NCBI RefSeq assembly: GCF_007845675.1
Contig: NZ_VOBR01000016.1
Span: 124,001 to 188,000 of the forward strand
Reading direction: 5' to 3'
Length of the DNA stretch: 64,000 nt
Origin: Lentzea tibetensis
GTDB lineage: Bacteria; Actinomycetota; Actinomycetes; Mycobacteriales; Pseudonocardiaceae
Shown: piece after piece, positions 17,473 to 26,521 of the stretch
Position numbering within the stretch: the first letter of the stretch is position 1
How the letters are laid out: each line of letters starts with the position of its first letter
Made by a program: the position numbers and the translations under genes
Notes under the pieces: model-generated
Database searches by the model: none
What the model was told of the DNA's origin: nothing
What the model saw: only the letters and a program-made list of their open reading frames with translations

Positions 17473-18711
17473 TCAGGCGACGTCCGCGTCGCCGGCCGCC
17501 CACGTGTTGCACGCGGCCGCCGAGTTGTTCTTGTAGCCGTGGTTCACCCAGGCGGAGTTGCGCTCGGGCGTTCCGTGGTCGCGGTACGGGTACTGCGGGT
17601 AGTCACCGCGGATACCCGCGTCCTGCAGGGCGTGGTTGATCACGTCCATCGGGATCGCACCGTGGGACAACGGCGCGAGTGACATCCCACCGAAGCAGGT
17701 CGCCTGGAGTTCCATGCGGCGGTTCAGGTCGAGCCCCTTCGGCGTGTCCCAGCCTCCCGCGTCGTACTGAGCGTTACCTGAAGCTTTGAGGAGGCCTGAC
17801 AACCATTGGACGTGATGACCGTACTCATGCGCCAATTGGCCTAGATATTTGCCCGGATGGTTCGGCGAGTTGTCGTTCGCGTAGTTGGGCGCGGTCCAGT
17901 AGATGGCGCCCTGGCAGTAGCGGGCCGTCTGGTCGGCTTTCACCGTGCCGCACGGGTACTGCATGTCCTGCGTGACGACCTGCAGCTCCACCGCCTGGTA
18001 GGGCAGGTTCGCCCGCGCCATCGCCGGCTTCCACATCGCCTCGATGCACACCAGCGCCGCGCGCAGGAACCTGTCCTGGCCCGCGGGCGAGTAGTCCATC
18101 CCCGGCAGCGCGCATCCGCTGATGTCCATCGCGCCGACGTCGTTGCGGTGGATCGGGTGGTCGGCGAGCGCCACCACGGCCTTCGGGCCCACCGGCTGCG
18201 TCGACGTCGGCGTCGACCTGGTCGACGCGGACGTCCGGGTCGTGGTCGTCGTCGTGGTGGTCGTGGTCGTCGTCTCGCTGTAGGTGTACGTCGGGCTGAA
18301 CGACGAGTAGCCGCCGTAGCCCGAGTCCGTGGTGCGGTCCGAGCTGTTCGCCGCGATCAGGCCGACCGCGCCGACGCCGAGCAGGACCACGCCGAACAGC
18401 ACGAGCGCCACGATCGGCCCGTTGTTCTTCTTGCGCGGCATCATCGGGTACGGCTGGTACCCCGACGGTGCCTGGTATCCGGTCGGCGGCGGTCCCCACG
18501 ACGGCTGCGGCGGTGGCATCACCGGCCGCGGCGGCGGCATCGGGCCTGCCGGGCCCTGCTGCCACTGAGGTGGCGGCGGTCCCTGCGGCGGGGGTGGTCC
18601 CTGCGGGGGCGGCGGCGGGCCGTAGGGCGGTCGGCCCATCGGCGCCGGCATGGGTGGTGGACCCACCGGGCGCGGCGGCGGCCAGCCTCCCGGCGGCGGT
18701 GGTTGCGTCAT
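17473..18711 (-). CDS. Neutral zinc metallopeptidase with Pro-rich tail (paralog 2)
   Basis: 412 aa. A cytoplasmic tail of about 90 residues made of Pro/Gly/Gln repeats, a basic stop-transfer KKNNG, a membrane helix at about 99-121, a Thr/Ser-rich extracytoplasmic linker (a run of threonines at about 147-158), then the peptidase domain with HEYGHH at 295-300 and a C-terminal ACNTW motif. Probably processes cell-envelope or secreted proteins; substrate unknown. Very similar in design and sequence to the next gene, so the pair looks like a tandem duplication. Confidence 0.85.
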   Translation of the reverse strand: MTQPPPPGGWPPPRPVGPPPMPAPMGRPPYGPPPPPQGPPPPQGPPPPQWQQGPAGPMPPPRPVMPPPQPSWGPPPTGYQAPSGYQPYPMMPRKKNNGPIVALVLFGVVLLGVGAVGLIAANSSDRTTDSGYGGYSSFSPTYTYSETTTTTTTTTTTTRTSASTRSTPTSTQPVGPKAVVALADHPIHRNDVGAMDISGCALPGMDYSPAGQDRFLRAALVCIEAMWKPAMARANLPYQAVELQVVTQDMQYPCGTVKADQTARYCQGAIYWTAPNYANDNSPNHPGKYLGQLAHEYGHHVQWLSGLLKASGNAQYDAGGWDTPKGLDLNRRMELQATCFGGMSLAPLSHGAIPMDVINHALQDAGIRGDYPQYPYRDHGTPERNSAWVNHGYKNNSAAACNTWAAGDADVA

Positions 18712-18766
18712 CGCCTGAGGTTCCTCCCCGTCAGCCCAGGTTCACGTACGAGCATAGGTGCGAAGG

Positions 18767-20038
18767 TCATGCCACGTCCGCCGCATTCGCCATCCAGGTG
18801 TTGCAGGCGTTGGTCCGGTTCGTCTTGTGGCCGTGCATCACCCAGCGGCCGTTGTTCTCCGTGCTGCCGTGGTCCGGCGTCCGGCTGCCGTCCCCTCTGT
18901 TGGACGCGTCGGAGAGACCTTCGTTCACCACGTCCAACGGGATCGCCCCGTGCGAGAGCGGCGCGAGCGTCATGCCGCCGAAGCAGGTGGCCTGCAGCTC
19001 CTTGCGCCGGTTCAGCTCGAGACCGGTGCGGGTGTCCCAGCCGCCCGCGTCGTACTGGGCGTTGTCCGCGGCCTTCAGCATCCCGGACAGCCACTGGATG
19101 TGGTGGCCGTACTCGTGGCCGAGCTGGCCGAGGTACTTGCCGGGGTGCGGCGGCATGCCCGCCTCGTTCGCGTAGAAGCCGCCCGGCCAGTAGATGACGC
19201 CGCGGCAGTACATCGCGGTCGCGTTGTTCTGCCGCGAGCCGCACGGCGTCTGCGTCGTGCCGGTGAACACCTGGAGCTCCACCGGCTGGTACGGCAGTTC
19301 CGTCCGCTGGAACACCGGCTTCCACATCGCCTCGATGCACGGCAGCGCCGCCTGGAGGAACCGGTCCTCGCCTGCCGGGGAGTAGTCCATCTTCGGCAGC
19401 GCGCAGCCGTTGACGTCGAACGTGCCCAGATCGCCGCGGAACAGCGGGTGGTCGCCGAGCTTGTACACCGCCTGCGGGCCGGGCGGCTTCGACGGCGTGG
19501 TCGAGGTGGACTTCGACGCGGTCGTGGCAGAGGGCGCCGTGGTGTCCGTCGTCGTGGTCGTCGTCGCGCTGTAGGTGTACGTCGGGCTGGCGGACGAGTA
19601 GCCCGCGTACCCGGCGTCCGAGACGCGGTCCGACCTGGTGGCCGCGATGATCCCGATCGTGCCGACGCCGAGCAGGACCGTGCCGAACAACACGAGCGCC
19701 ACGATCGGGCCGTTGTTCTTGCGCCTCGGCGGCGGCATCAGCGGGTACGGCCGGTAGCCGGGCGGCGGCGGGAATCCGGGCGGCGGAGGTCCCCACGCCG
19801 GCTGCGGTGGCGGCATGACCGGGCGCGGCGGCGGCATCAACTGCGGCATCAACGGCAGCGCCATCGGCCTCGGCGGGGGCAGCGGACGGCCCATCGGCGC
19901 AGGCGGCGGCACGTGCCGGGGCCACTGCTGGGGCGGACGCGGGGGCATCGGCCTGCCGTGCGGCGGTGCCGACGGCACCGGTGGCGGACCGACCGGACGG
20001 TGTGGCGGCCAACCGCCGGGTGGCGGTGGTTGCGTCAT
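18767..20038 (-). CDS. Neutral zinc metallopeptidase with Pro-rich tail (paralog 3)
   Basis: 423 aa, same architecture as its neighbour: Pro-rich tail (about 1-105), membrane helix at about 111-132, Thr/Ser linker, zinc motif HEYGHH at 308-313, and terminal ACNTWMANAADVA. Large stretches match paralog 2 almost residue for residue (for example GGWDT followed by GLELNRR, and ELQATCFGGM). It is the promoter-proximal gene of the cluster; the divergent DUF2207-like gene starts 75 bp away. Confidence 0.85.
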   Translation of the reverse strand: MTQPPPPGGWPPHRPVGPPPVPSAPPHGRPMPPRPPQQWPRHVPPPAPMGRPLPPPRPMALPLMPQLMPPPRPVMPPPQPAWGPPPPGFPPPPGYRPYPLMPPPRRKNNGPIVALVLFGTVLLGVGTIGIIAATRSDRVSDAGYAGYSSASPTYTYSATTTTTTDTTAPSATTASKSTSTTPSKPPGPQAVYKLGDHPLFRGDLGTFDVNGCALPKMDYSPAGEDRFLQAALPCIEAMWKPVFQRTELPYQPVELQVFTGTTQTPCGSRQNNATAMYCRGVIYWPGGFYANEAGMPPHPGKYLGQLGHEYGHHIQWLSGMLKAADNAQYDAGGWDTRTGLELNRRKELQATCFGGMTLAPLSHGAIPLDVVNEGLSDASNRGDGSRTPDHGSTENNGRWVMHGHKTNRTNACNTWMANAADVA

Positions 20039-20113
20039 CGCTGAGATTCCCCCATATGGCGTCTACCGGAAAGCGCACCAGAGCATAGGGGGAGTCGGCT
20101 ATTCTCCGCGGCC

Positions 20114-21733
20114 GTGTTGAGAAACTGGGGAGCGGCGATCTCCTGCTTCGTCGTGGTGATGTCCGCGTGCGCGACGACTGCGTCCGCGCAGCCGCTGCCC
20201 GGAACCGTCAGCACCGAGGTGCGGATGAAGCTGGAGCGCGACTCCAGGCTCACCGTCACCGAGACCGTGAACGTCCCGGACGGCAAGACCGTGAAGCGGT
20301 CCGTCCCCTTGCGACTCGCGGTCGGCAACGACCTCGACCGCCTCTTCAAGATCACCGAGCCGAAGGTCGACGGCAAGGGCACCGCGTCGGTCGGCGACGA
20401 CCGCTTCGAGGTCTCGCTCGACGGCGGCCAGTCCACGATCAGCTACACCGTCGAGGGCGCGGTCGCGAAGGTCGGCGACTCGCTGGAGCTGCGCTGGCAG
20501 GCCGCGGGTGGCTGGGACACCGAGATCGACCGCGTGTCGGTGACCGTGTCCGCTCCGGACTCGCCCACGTCGGTCAACTGCCTCGCGGGCCCGGTCGGCT
20601 CGTCGCAGCCGTGCACGAGCGCGGACCTCGCGGACGGCCGCGGCGTGCGCGCCCAGGAGATCAAGCTCGCCGCCGGTGAGCGGGTCGACATCGCGGTCGG
20701 GCTGTCGGCGGGTGTCGTGCCCGCGAACGCCGTCGTGATCGAGAACTCGTCGCTGGCCGCCGCGTTCGCGCTGACCCCGCTGTCCGGTGCCGCGCTCGGT
20801 GGCCTGCTGCTGCTCCTGCTGGGTGGCGTCGCGCTGCTCTGGTACCTGCGCGGCCGGGACTCCGCCGCGCTCGCGGCCGAGGTCGGCCCGGTGAACGTGC
20901 TGGTGCGCGACCAGGGCGGGCGCGTCGCGTTCGCCTCGCCGGACGGAGTGCTGCCCGGCCAGGTCGGCACGGTCGTCGACGAGCACGTGGACGTCGTGGA
21001 CGTGACCGCCACGGTGATCGACCTCGCCGTGCGCAACTACCTGTGGATCGCCGAGGTCGATGGTCATGACTGGCGCATCGTCCGGCGCAACCCGGCCGAC
21101 GACGCCCTGTCCGGCTACGAGCGCGCCGTGTACCGCGCGCTGCTGCCCGACGGCGTGGACGCGGTGACGCTGTCCGACCTGAGGTCCCGCCGGATCGACC
21201 TCGCCGAGGTGCGCGACGAGCTGTACGCCGACGTCGTGGAGAAGCGCTGGTTCGTGCGCCGCCCGGACGCCGAGCGCAGCCTGTTCTGGTGGGTGGGCAT
21301 CGTGATCGCGGTGCTGGGCCTGGCCGCGACCGTCGTGCTGGCGCTGACCGTCGGCAACGCCCTCTTCGGACTCGCGGTCGCCGTCGGCGGTGGCGCGCTG
21401 GCGTTCGGCGCCCGCTCGATGCCCGCGCGCACCAAGCGCGGCAGCGCACTGCTCGAGCACGTCCGCGGCCTGCGCGGGTACCTGCACGGTGTCGCGCCGG
21501 ACGACATCCCGGAGAGCGACCGCGAGCTGGTCTTCTCCCGTTCGCTGCCGTACGCGGTGGTGCTGGGGGAGACCGAGCGCTGGCTCAGCACGTTCGCCGC
21601 GCAGTCCTCCGGCCTCTACTGGTACGGCGAGTCGGCCGACTTCAGGCGCAGCTTCCCGGCGTTCCTCGGTGCACTCGACGGTGTGCTCGCCCAGGCCGGA
21701 CATCTCCGTTCCTTGCGAGCCGCGAACCCGTAG
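20114..21733 (+). CDS. DUF2207-like predicted membrane protein
   Basis: 539 aa. Signal peptide (about 1-26, ending SAQPLPG), an extracytoplasmic beta-rich domain of the DUF2207 type (RDSRLTVTETVNVPDG...), a membrane helix at about 235-255, a cytoplasmic segment, a hydrophobic helical hairpin at about 393-425, and a C-terminal domain ending near a conserved WLSTF / YWYGES region. Function of the family is unknown. GTG start at 20114. It is 9 bp upstream of the M16 peptidase and on the same strand, so probably co-transcribed with it. Confidence 0.8.
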   Translation: MLRNWGAAISCFVVVMSACATTASAQPLPGTVSTEVRMKLERDSRLTVTETVNVPDGKTVKRSVPLRLAVGNDLDRLFKITEPKVDGKGTASVGDDRFEVSLDGGQSTISYTVEGAVAKVGDSLELRWQAAGGWDTEIDRVSVTVSAPDSPTSVNCLAGPVGSSQPCTSADLADGRGVRAQEIKLAAGERVDIAVGLSAGVVPANAVVIENSSLAAAFALTPLSGAALGGLLLLLLGGVALLWYLRGRDSAALAAEVGPVNVLVRDQGGRVAFASPDGVLPGQVGTVVDEHVDVVDVTATVIDLAVRNYLWIAEVDGHDWRIVRRNPADDALSGYERAVYRALLPDGVDAVTLSDLRSRRIDLAEVRDELYADVVEKRWFVRRPDAERSLFWWVGIVIAVLGLAATVVLALTVGNALFGLAVAVGGGALAFGARSMPARTKRGSALLEHVRGLRGYLHGVAPDDIPESDRELVFSRSLPYAVVLGETERWLSTFAAQSSGLYWYGESADFRRSFPAFLGALDGVLAQAGHLRSLRAANP

Positions 21734-21742
21734 GCTGCGTGC

Positions 21743-23032
21743 ATGGCCTCACCCCAACTCCACAGGTTCACGCTTCCCAACGGCCTGCGGGTGGTGCTCG
21801 CGCCCGACGCCAGCGCACCGGTCGTCGGGGTGAGCGTGCACTACGACGTCGGCTTCCGATCGGAACCCGAGGGGCGCACAGGTTTCGCGCACCTCTTCGA
21901 GCACCTCATGTTCCAGGGCAGCGAGAGCCTGGAGAAACTGGCGCACTTCCGCCACGTCCAGTCGTCGGGTGGGACGTTCAACGGGTCGACGCACCCGGAC
22001 TACACGGACTACTACCAGGTCCTGCCGTCCGCGGCGCTGGAGCGCGCGCTGTTCCTCGAGGCCGACCGGATGCGCGCGCCGAAGATCACCGAGGAGAACC
22101 TCCGCAACCAGATCGACGTGGTGAAGGAGGAGATCAGGCTCAACGTGCTGAACCGCCCGTACGGCGGCTTCCCGTGGATCCTGCTCCCGCCGGTGCTGTT
22201 CCAGACGTTCCCCAACGCGCACAACGGGTACGGCGACTTCGTCGACCTGGAGAACGCCACGGTCGACGACTGCGCCGCGTTCTTCGACACCTACTACTCG
22301 CCCGCCAACGCCGTGCTGACCGTCGCCGGTGACGTCGACGTGGCCGCGGCCACCGCGTTGGTGGAGAAGCACTTCGCCGACGTCCCGCCCCGCCCGGCGC
22401 CCGAGCGCCCGTCGTTCGCCGAGCCGCCGCCCTCGGGCGAGGTGCGCTCCACGCACGTCGACGCGCACGCCCCGATGCCCGCGCTGGCGATCGGCTACCG
22501 CGTGCCGGACCCGGTGAGCGACATCGACAACTACCTGGCCTACCTCGTGCTGGCCGGGGTGCTGACCGACGGCGACGGGTCCCGGCTGCAGCAGCGCCTG
22601 GTGCACACCGAGCAGCTGGTCACGGACCTGTCCGCCGGCTGCGGCCTCTTCGGACCGCTCGAGGCACGCGACCCGGACACGTTCAGCATCAGCGCCATCC
22701 ACCCGGCCGACGTGCCCACCGACCGGGTGATCGCGGCGATCGACGAGGAGCTCTCCCGGCTGGCGCAGGAGCCGCCGTCGGTGGAGGAGCTGGCGAAGGT
22801 CACCGCGCGGTGGGCGTCCACCATGCACCGGGAGCACGACCGGCTCACCAACCGGACGCTCGGCCTCGGCTCGGCCGAGCTGCTGTTCGGGCGGGCCGAG
22901 CTGATCTACGAGCTGCCCGAGCGCATCGCCGCGGTCACCGTCGACGAGGTGTCCGCCGCCGCGAAGGCGCTGCGGCCCGACTCGCGCGCCGTGTTGATCG
23001 TCCAGCCCGCCAACGGGGCCGACAGTGTTTGA
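21743..23032 (+). CDS. M16 family zinc peptidase, catalytic subunit
   Basis: 429-aa pitrilysin/insulinase-family (M16B) peptidase. Inverted zinc motif HLFEH (H50, E53, H54) with the distal glutamate in VVKEEIR about 75 residues later, and two repeated halves typical of the fold. It has no obvious signal peptide and probably degrades peptides in the cytoplasm. The next peptidase gene downstream lacks the zinc motif; M16B enzymes commonly work as an active/inactive heterodimer. The genes are separated by 273 bp holding a large imperfect hairpin. Confidence 0.9.
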   Translation: MASPQLHRFTLPNGLRVVLAPDASAPVVGVSVHYDVGFRSEPEGRTGFAHLFEHLMFQGSESLEKLAHFRHVQSSGGTFNGSTHPDYTDYYQVLPSAALERALFLEADRMRAPKITEENLRNQIDVVKEEIRLNVLNRPYGGFPWILLPPVLFQTFPNAHNGYGDFVDLENATVDDCAAFFDTYYSPANAVLTVAGDVDVAAATALVEKHFADVPPRPAPERPSFAEPPPSGEVRSTHVDAHAPMPALAIGYRVPDPVSDIDNYLAYLVLAGVLTDGDGSRLQQRLVHTEQLVTDLSAGCGLFGPLEARDPDTFSISAIHPADVPTDRVIAAIDEELSRLAQEPPSVEELAKVTARWASTMHREHDRLTNRTLGLGSAELLFGRAELIYELPERIAAVTVDEVSAAAKALRPDSRAVLIVQPANGADSV

Positions 23033-23041
23033 TGGCCGCTG

Positions 23042-23171
23042 CTCCGCAGACGGCGGCTCGGTCGCCGGGAAGTCGATCGTCCGGCCACTCGCTCTCGCCG
23101 AACGGGCTTCGCCGATTCGGCGAGACCGGGCGTCCGGACGACCGACGCGACCGAGCGTGGTTTCCGCGGAG
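23042..23171. repeat. About 130-bp imperfect hairpin between the M16 genes
   Basis: Nested arms: TCTCGCCGAA (23093-23102) with 23116-23125, GTCGATCGTCCGG (23072-23084) with 23134-23146 (12 of 13 pairs), GCTCGGTCG (23056-23064) with 23148-23156, and CTCCGC (23042-23047) with 23166-23171. No gene fits this gap. It may lower transcription of the second subunit or be a dispersed hairpin element. Confidence 0.7.
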
Positions 23172-23305
23172 TGCTGCGTTCCGCGCTTGCGCAGAGGTCC
23201 CCGCCAGGGGGTCCCCTGCTTTCATTTTCCCATGCGGCACCGACAGTTTCGGGCACTGACCAGCCAGCCTGTGGACAACCAGCCCGCGACCAACGGAGGA
23301 CAGCT

Positions 23306-24694
23306 GTGAGCGCCCCGGCAACCCACCGCTCCGCCGAGGAGATCGGCCGCACGCCGCTCGGCCCGCGCCCGCTCCCGCCGCTCGGCGAGCAGAAGGCCGC
23401 CGCGGACATGTCCCACGTGGACACCGTCCTGCCGAACGGCCTGCGGGTCATCGCGGTCCGCCGTTCGACCGTGCCGCTGGTCGAGCTGCGGGTGCGCGTC
23501 CCGTTCGCGGACCCGGCCGAGTCGAGCGAGGGCAGCCAGCACTCGGCGCAGGCCGAGATCCTGGCGAACACGCTGCTGACCGGCACGGCCACCCGTGACC
23601 GCGTGCAGATCGACACCGAACTCGCGCTCGTCGGCGGCGAGCTGGACGCGGTGGTCGACCCCGAGCGGCTGAGCATCTCCGGCAGCTCGCTCGTCACCGG
23701 GCTCGACACGCTGCTCGACGTCCTGCGCGACGCGCTCACCGGCGCGGTCTACCCGGCCGACGAGGTCGAGCGCGAGCGGGCGCGGCTGGTGGAGCGCATC
23801 GCGCTCGCCCGGTCGCAGCCGAACGTCATCGCACGCGAGGCGCTGCAGAAGCACCTGTACGGCACGCACCCGTTCGCCAAGGAGATGCCCGAGGCCGACG
23901 AGGTCGCACGCGTCTCCCGCGACGAGGTGCAGGCGTTGCACGCCAAGGCTTTGCTGCCGCGCGGCAGCGTGCTGGCGGTCGTCGGCGACATCGAGCCCGC
24001 GCAGGCCGTCAGCGCCGTCGAGGAAGCGCTGAAGGCCTGGCAGTCCGACGGCGAGGCGCACGAGATGGCGCCGCTGCCGATGGTCGAGGGCGGCGACCTG
24101 GTGCTGGTGAACCGGCCGGGTGCGGTGCAGTCGCAGATCCGGTTGTCCGCGCAGGCCATCACCCGCACCGACCCGCGCTACCCGGCGCTGCAGGTGGCGA
24201 ACCTGGTGTACGGCGGGTTCTTCAGCAGCCGCCTCGTGGAGAACATCCGCGAGGACAAGGGCTACACCTACAGCGCGCGTTCGCACCCCGAGTTCACCTC
24301 GCACAGCGCCACGCTGCTCGTGGACGCGGACACGGCGAGCGACGTCACCGCGGCCGCGCTGCTGGAGACGCGCTACGAGCTGGCGCGCCTGGGTCTCGTG
24401 CCGCCCACGGAGTCCGAAGTGGACACCGCGCGCCGGTACGCGATCGGCTCGCTGCTCACCACGACCTCGTCGCAGGCGGGGCTCGCGTCGTTCCTGGTGA
24501 ACCTCGCGGGGCTCGGGCTCGGCATCGAGTGGCTCGTCGCGCACCCCGAGCGGCTGGCGAACGTGACGGCCGAGCAGGTGGCCGAGGCGGCGCTGGAGTT
24601 CTTCGCCCCCGGCAACTTCACCGGTGTCGTCATCGGTGACGCGGCGAAACTCGCTCCGAAGATGCGTGCTCTCGGTGGGATCATCGTTCCGTGA
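23306..24694 (+). CDS. M16 family protein, probable non-catalytic partner subunit
   Basis: 462-aa M16B-fold protein. The position of HxxEH is occupied by GSQHSAQAEI, so zinc binding is lost, while the substrate-binding GYTYSAR motif in the second half is kept. This is the pattern of the non-catalytic partner in M16B heterodimers. GTG start at 23306 with a strong GGAGGA 5 nt upstream; the longer frame from 23171 would run through the hairpin region. It overlaps nudC by 4 bp (GTGA). Confidence 0.85.
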   Translation: MSAPATHRSAEEIGRTPLGPRPLPPLGEQKAAADMSHVDTVLPNGLRVIAVRRSTVPLVELRVRVPFADPAESSEGSQHSAQAEILANTLLTGTATRDRVQIDTELALVGGELDAVVDPERLSISGSSLVTGLDTLLDVLRDALTGAVYPADEVERERARLVERIALARSQPNVIAREALQKHLYGTHPFAKEMPEADEVARVSRDEVQALHAKALLPRGSVLAVVGDIEPAQAVSAVEEALKAWQSDGEAHEMAPLPMVEGGDLVLVNRPGAVQSQIRLSAQAITRTDPRYPALQVANLVYGGFFSSRLVENIREDKGYTYSARSHPEFTSHSATLLVDADTASDVTAAALLETRYELARLGLVPPTESEVDTARRYAIGSLLTTTSSQAGLASFLVNLAGLGLGIEWLVAHPERLANVTAEQVAEAALEFFAPGNFTGVVIGDAAKLAPKMRALGGIIVP

Positions 24695-25641
24695 CATTCG
24701 ACCTGGTTGGCCTTCCCGCGTTGTCGCGGTTCACGATCGACCGTCAGGAGCCGCTGCGCGGTGACGACGAGCGGCTGCAGCAGCTGTGGCCGAAGTCGCG
24801 GGTGATCGTGGTGGACGTGCGCGGACGGACGCTCGTGTCCGACCGCGGCACGCGGGTGGTCGACCGGCCGGCGACGGAGTTCGGCGACCAGCCGCCGCAC
24901 ACCGCCGTCCTGCTCGGCGAGCAGGACGGCGTGGCGCACTGGGCCGTCCCGCTCCCCGCCGAAGAGACCGAGGAGGCGCCCGCCGGGCGCGCGTGGAGTT
25001 ACCCCGAGCTGACGGACGAGCCGCAGTGGCTCGACCTCCGCCAGTCCGGGGCCACTTTGGACGACACGTCCGCCGGTCTGTTCACGACCGCGGCCGCGCT
25101 GTTCCAGTGGCACCGCATCGCGAAGTTCTGCGCCAAGTGCGGTGCGCCCACCACCGTCGAGAAGTCCGGCTGGGTGCGGATCTGCTCCGGCTGCGGCCGC
25201 GAGGAGTACCCGCGCACCGACGCCGCCGTGATCTGCCTCGTCCACGACGGCGCGGACCAGGTGCTCGTCGCGCGCGGCGTCGAATGGCCGGAGGGCCGGT
25301 TCTCCGTGCTCGCCGGGTTCGTCGAGGCAGGCGAGTCGCTGGAAGCGTGCGTCGCGCGCGAGATACTCGAAGAGGTCGGTGTCACCGTGCACTCGGTGCG
25401 CTACCTCGGCAGCCAGCCGTGGCCGTTCCCGCGCTCGCTGATGATCGGCTTCGAGGCGATCGCCGACCCCACCGAGCCGCTGCGCCCCGCCGAAGGTGAG
25501 ATCGCGGAAGCCAAGTGGGTCCCGCGATCCCTGCTCCGCGAAGCGTTGAAGGCACCCGGCACCGTCCCGGACCTGTACATGGCCGGTGGCGCGTCGATCG
25601 CCTACCGGATGCTGCAGTCCTGGGCCGCCGAAGGCGACTAG
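24691..25641 (+). CDS. nudC: NAD+ diphosphatase / NAD-cap decapping Nudix hydrolase
   Basis: 316 aa. NudC cleaves NADH/NAD+ to NMNH/NMN plus AMP and can remove NAD caps from RNA. A zinc ribbon of two Cys pairs (FCAKCG and CSGCG), the Nudix box GFVEAGESLEACVAREILEEVG and the family signature SQPWPFPRS are all intact, so it should be active. GTG start coupled to the preceding M16 stop. It ends tail-to-tail with the dioxygenase gene with a 4-bp overlap. Confidence 0.93.
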   Translation: MTFDLVGLPALSRFTIDRQEPLRGDDERLQQLWPKSRVIVVDVRGRTLVSDRGTRVVDRPATEFGDQPPHTAVLLGEQDGVAHWAVPLPAEETEEAPAGRAWSYPELTDEPQWLDLRQSGATLDDTSAGLFTTAAALFQWHRIAKFCAKCGAPTTVEKSGWVRICSGCGREEYPRTDAAVICLVHDGADQVLVARGVEWPEGRFSVLAGFVEAGESLEACVAREILEEVGVTVHSVRYLGSQPWPFPRSLMIGFEAIADPTEPLRPAEGEIAEAKWVPRSLLREALKAPGTVPDLYMAGGASIAYRMLQSWAAEGD

Positions 25642-26465
25642 CGCACGCAGCCACCCTCACCGGCGGGCCGCACGTGCGGCCGCATCACGTCGGTGATCCC
25701 CTTGAACGCGTACGGGTCCTCACCCGCGACCAGCACGACGTCGCGGTGGTCCACGGTGCCCATGCTGTCGTCCGCGCCCGGCGGGAACCACGGCAGCAGC
25801 GAGCCCGCGTTCATGTAGTGCGTGACGTACGCGCGCCGCATGCCGTGCCTGCCGGTGTTGGGCAACGACCGGTGCAGCAGGTGCCCGTCGAACACCAGCG
25901 CGCTCCCCGCGGGCAGCTCGACCGGGATCGCGTTGTCGTCGGTGAACCCGTGCGCCTCCTTCGTGCAGTCGAAGCGCACGTCGTGCTGCTCGCGGTCCGG
26001 GTACAGGTAGCCGCGCCGGTGCGAACCGGGCAGCACCCACAGGCAGCCGTTCTCGACGGTCGCGTCGTCCAGCGCGATCCACACCGCCGTGAGCGAACGG
26101 TCGCGCGTCGGGATGTGCGTCTCGTCCTGGTGCCACGCCTGGCCCGGCTTGCCCTCGGCCTTGATGAACAGCATCGACTGCATCATCTTCACGTCCGGCC
26201 CGATGACGCCGGTGAGCGCGTCCGCGATCTTCGGCAGCACCGCGACGTCGTGCAGCACCTTCGAGATCTTGTGCGGGAAGTGGACGCACAGGTACCTGCG
26301 CAGCACGTCGTCGTCCGGCTCGCCGGGTGCCGCGGGGACGACGCCGTCGATCTCTCCGCGTTCCCCGCGGCAGATCGCGGTGGCCTCGGCCCGCACCTCG
26401 GCGAGCTGCTCGGAGGTCAGGACGTTGTCGACGACGAGGTAGCCGTCATGCGCGTAGTTGCTCAC
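25638..26465 (-). CDS. Phytanoyl-CoA dioxygenase (PhyH) family protein
   Basis: 275-aa Fe(II)/2-oxoglutarate oxygenase. The iron triad is visible as the HxD of WHQDE and a later His in LLHRSLPN, followed by the arginine-containing strand GMRRAYVTHY expected for 2-oxoglutarate binding. It hydroxylates an unknown small molecule. The EctD-specific motif of ectoine hydroxylases is not seen. GTG start at 26465, divergent from an AraC-type regulator over 56 bp, suggesting regulator and enzyme form a catabolic or biosynthetic unit. Confidence 0.82.
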   Translation of the reverse strand: MSNYAHDGYLVVDNVLTSEQLAEVRAEATAICRGERGEIDGVVPAAPGEPDDDVLRRYLCVHFPHKISKVLHDVAVLPKIADALTGVIGPDVKMMQSMLFIKAEGKPGQAWHQDETHIPTRDRSLTAVWIALDDATVENGCLWVLPGSHRRGYLYPDREQHDVRFDCTKEAHGFTDDNAIPVELPAGSALVFDGHLLHRSLPNTGRHGMRRAYVTHYMNAGSLLPWFPPGADDSMGTVDHRDVVLVAGEDPYAFKGITDVMRPHVRPAGEGGCVR

Positions 26466-26470
26466 ATGTG

Positions 26471-26508
26471 CATGCTCAGTTGTGATGATCGGTGCTGGCC
26501 ATGCTCAG
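26471..26508. promoter_or_regulatory. Direct repeat CATGCTCAG in divergent promoter
   Basis: CATGCTCAG occurs at 26471-26479 and 26500-26508, 29 bp apart, filling most of the gap between the dioxygenase and the AraC-type regulator. Spaced direct half-sites are usual for AraC proteins, so these are candidate sites; the second copy overlaps the AGGAGG ribosome site of the regulator. Confidence 0.3.
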
Positions 26509-26521
26509 GAGGTGCTGACCG

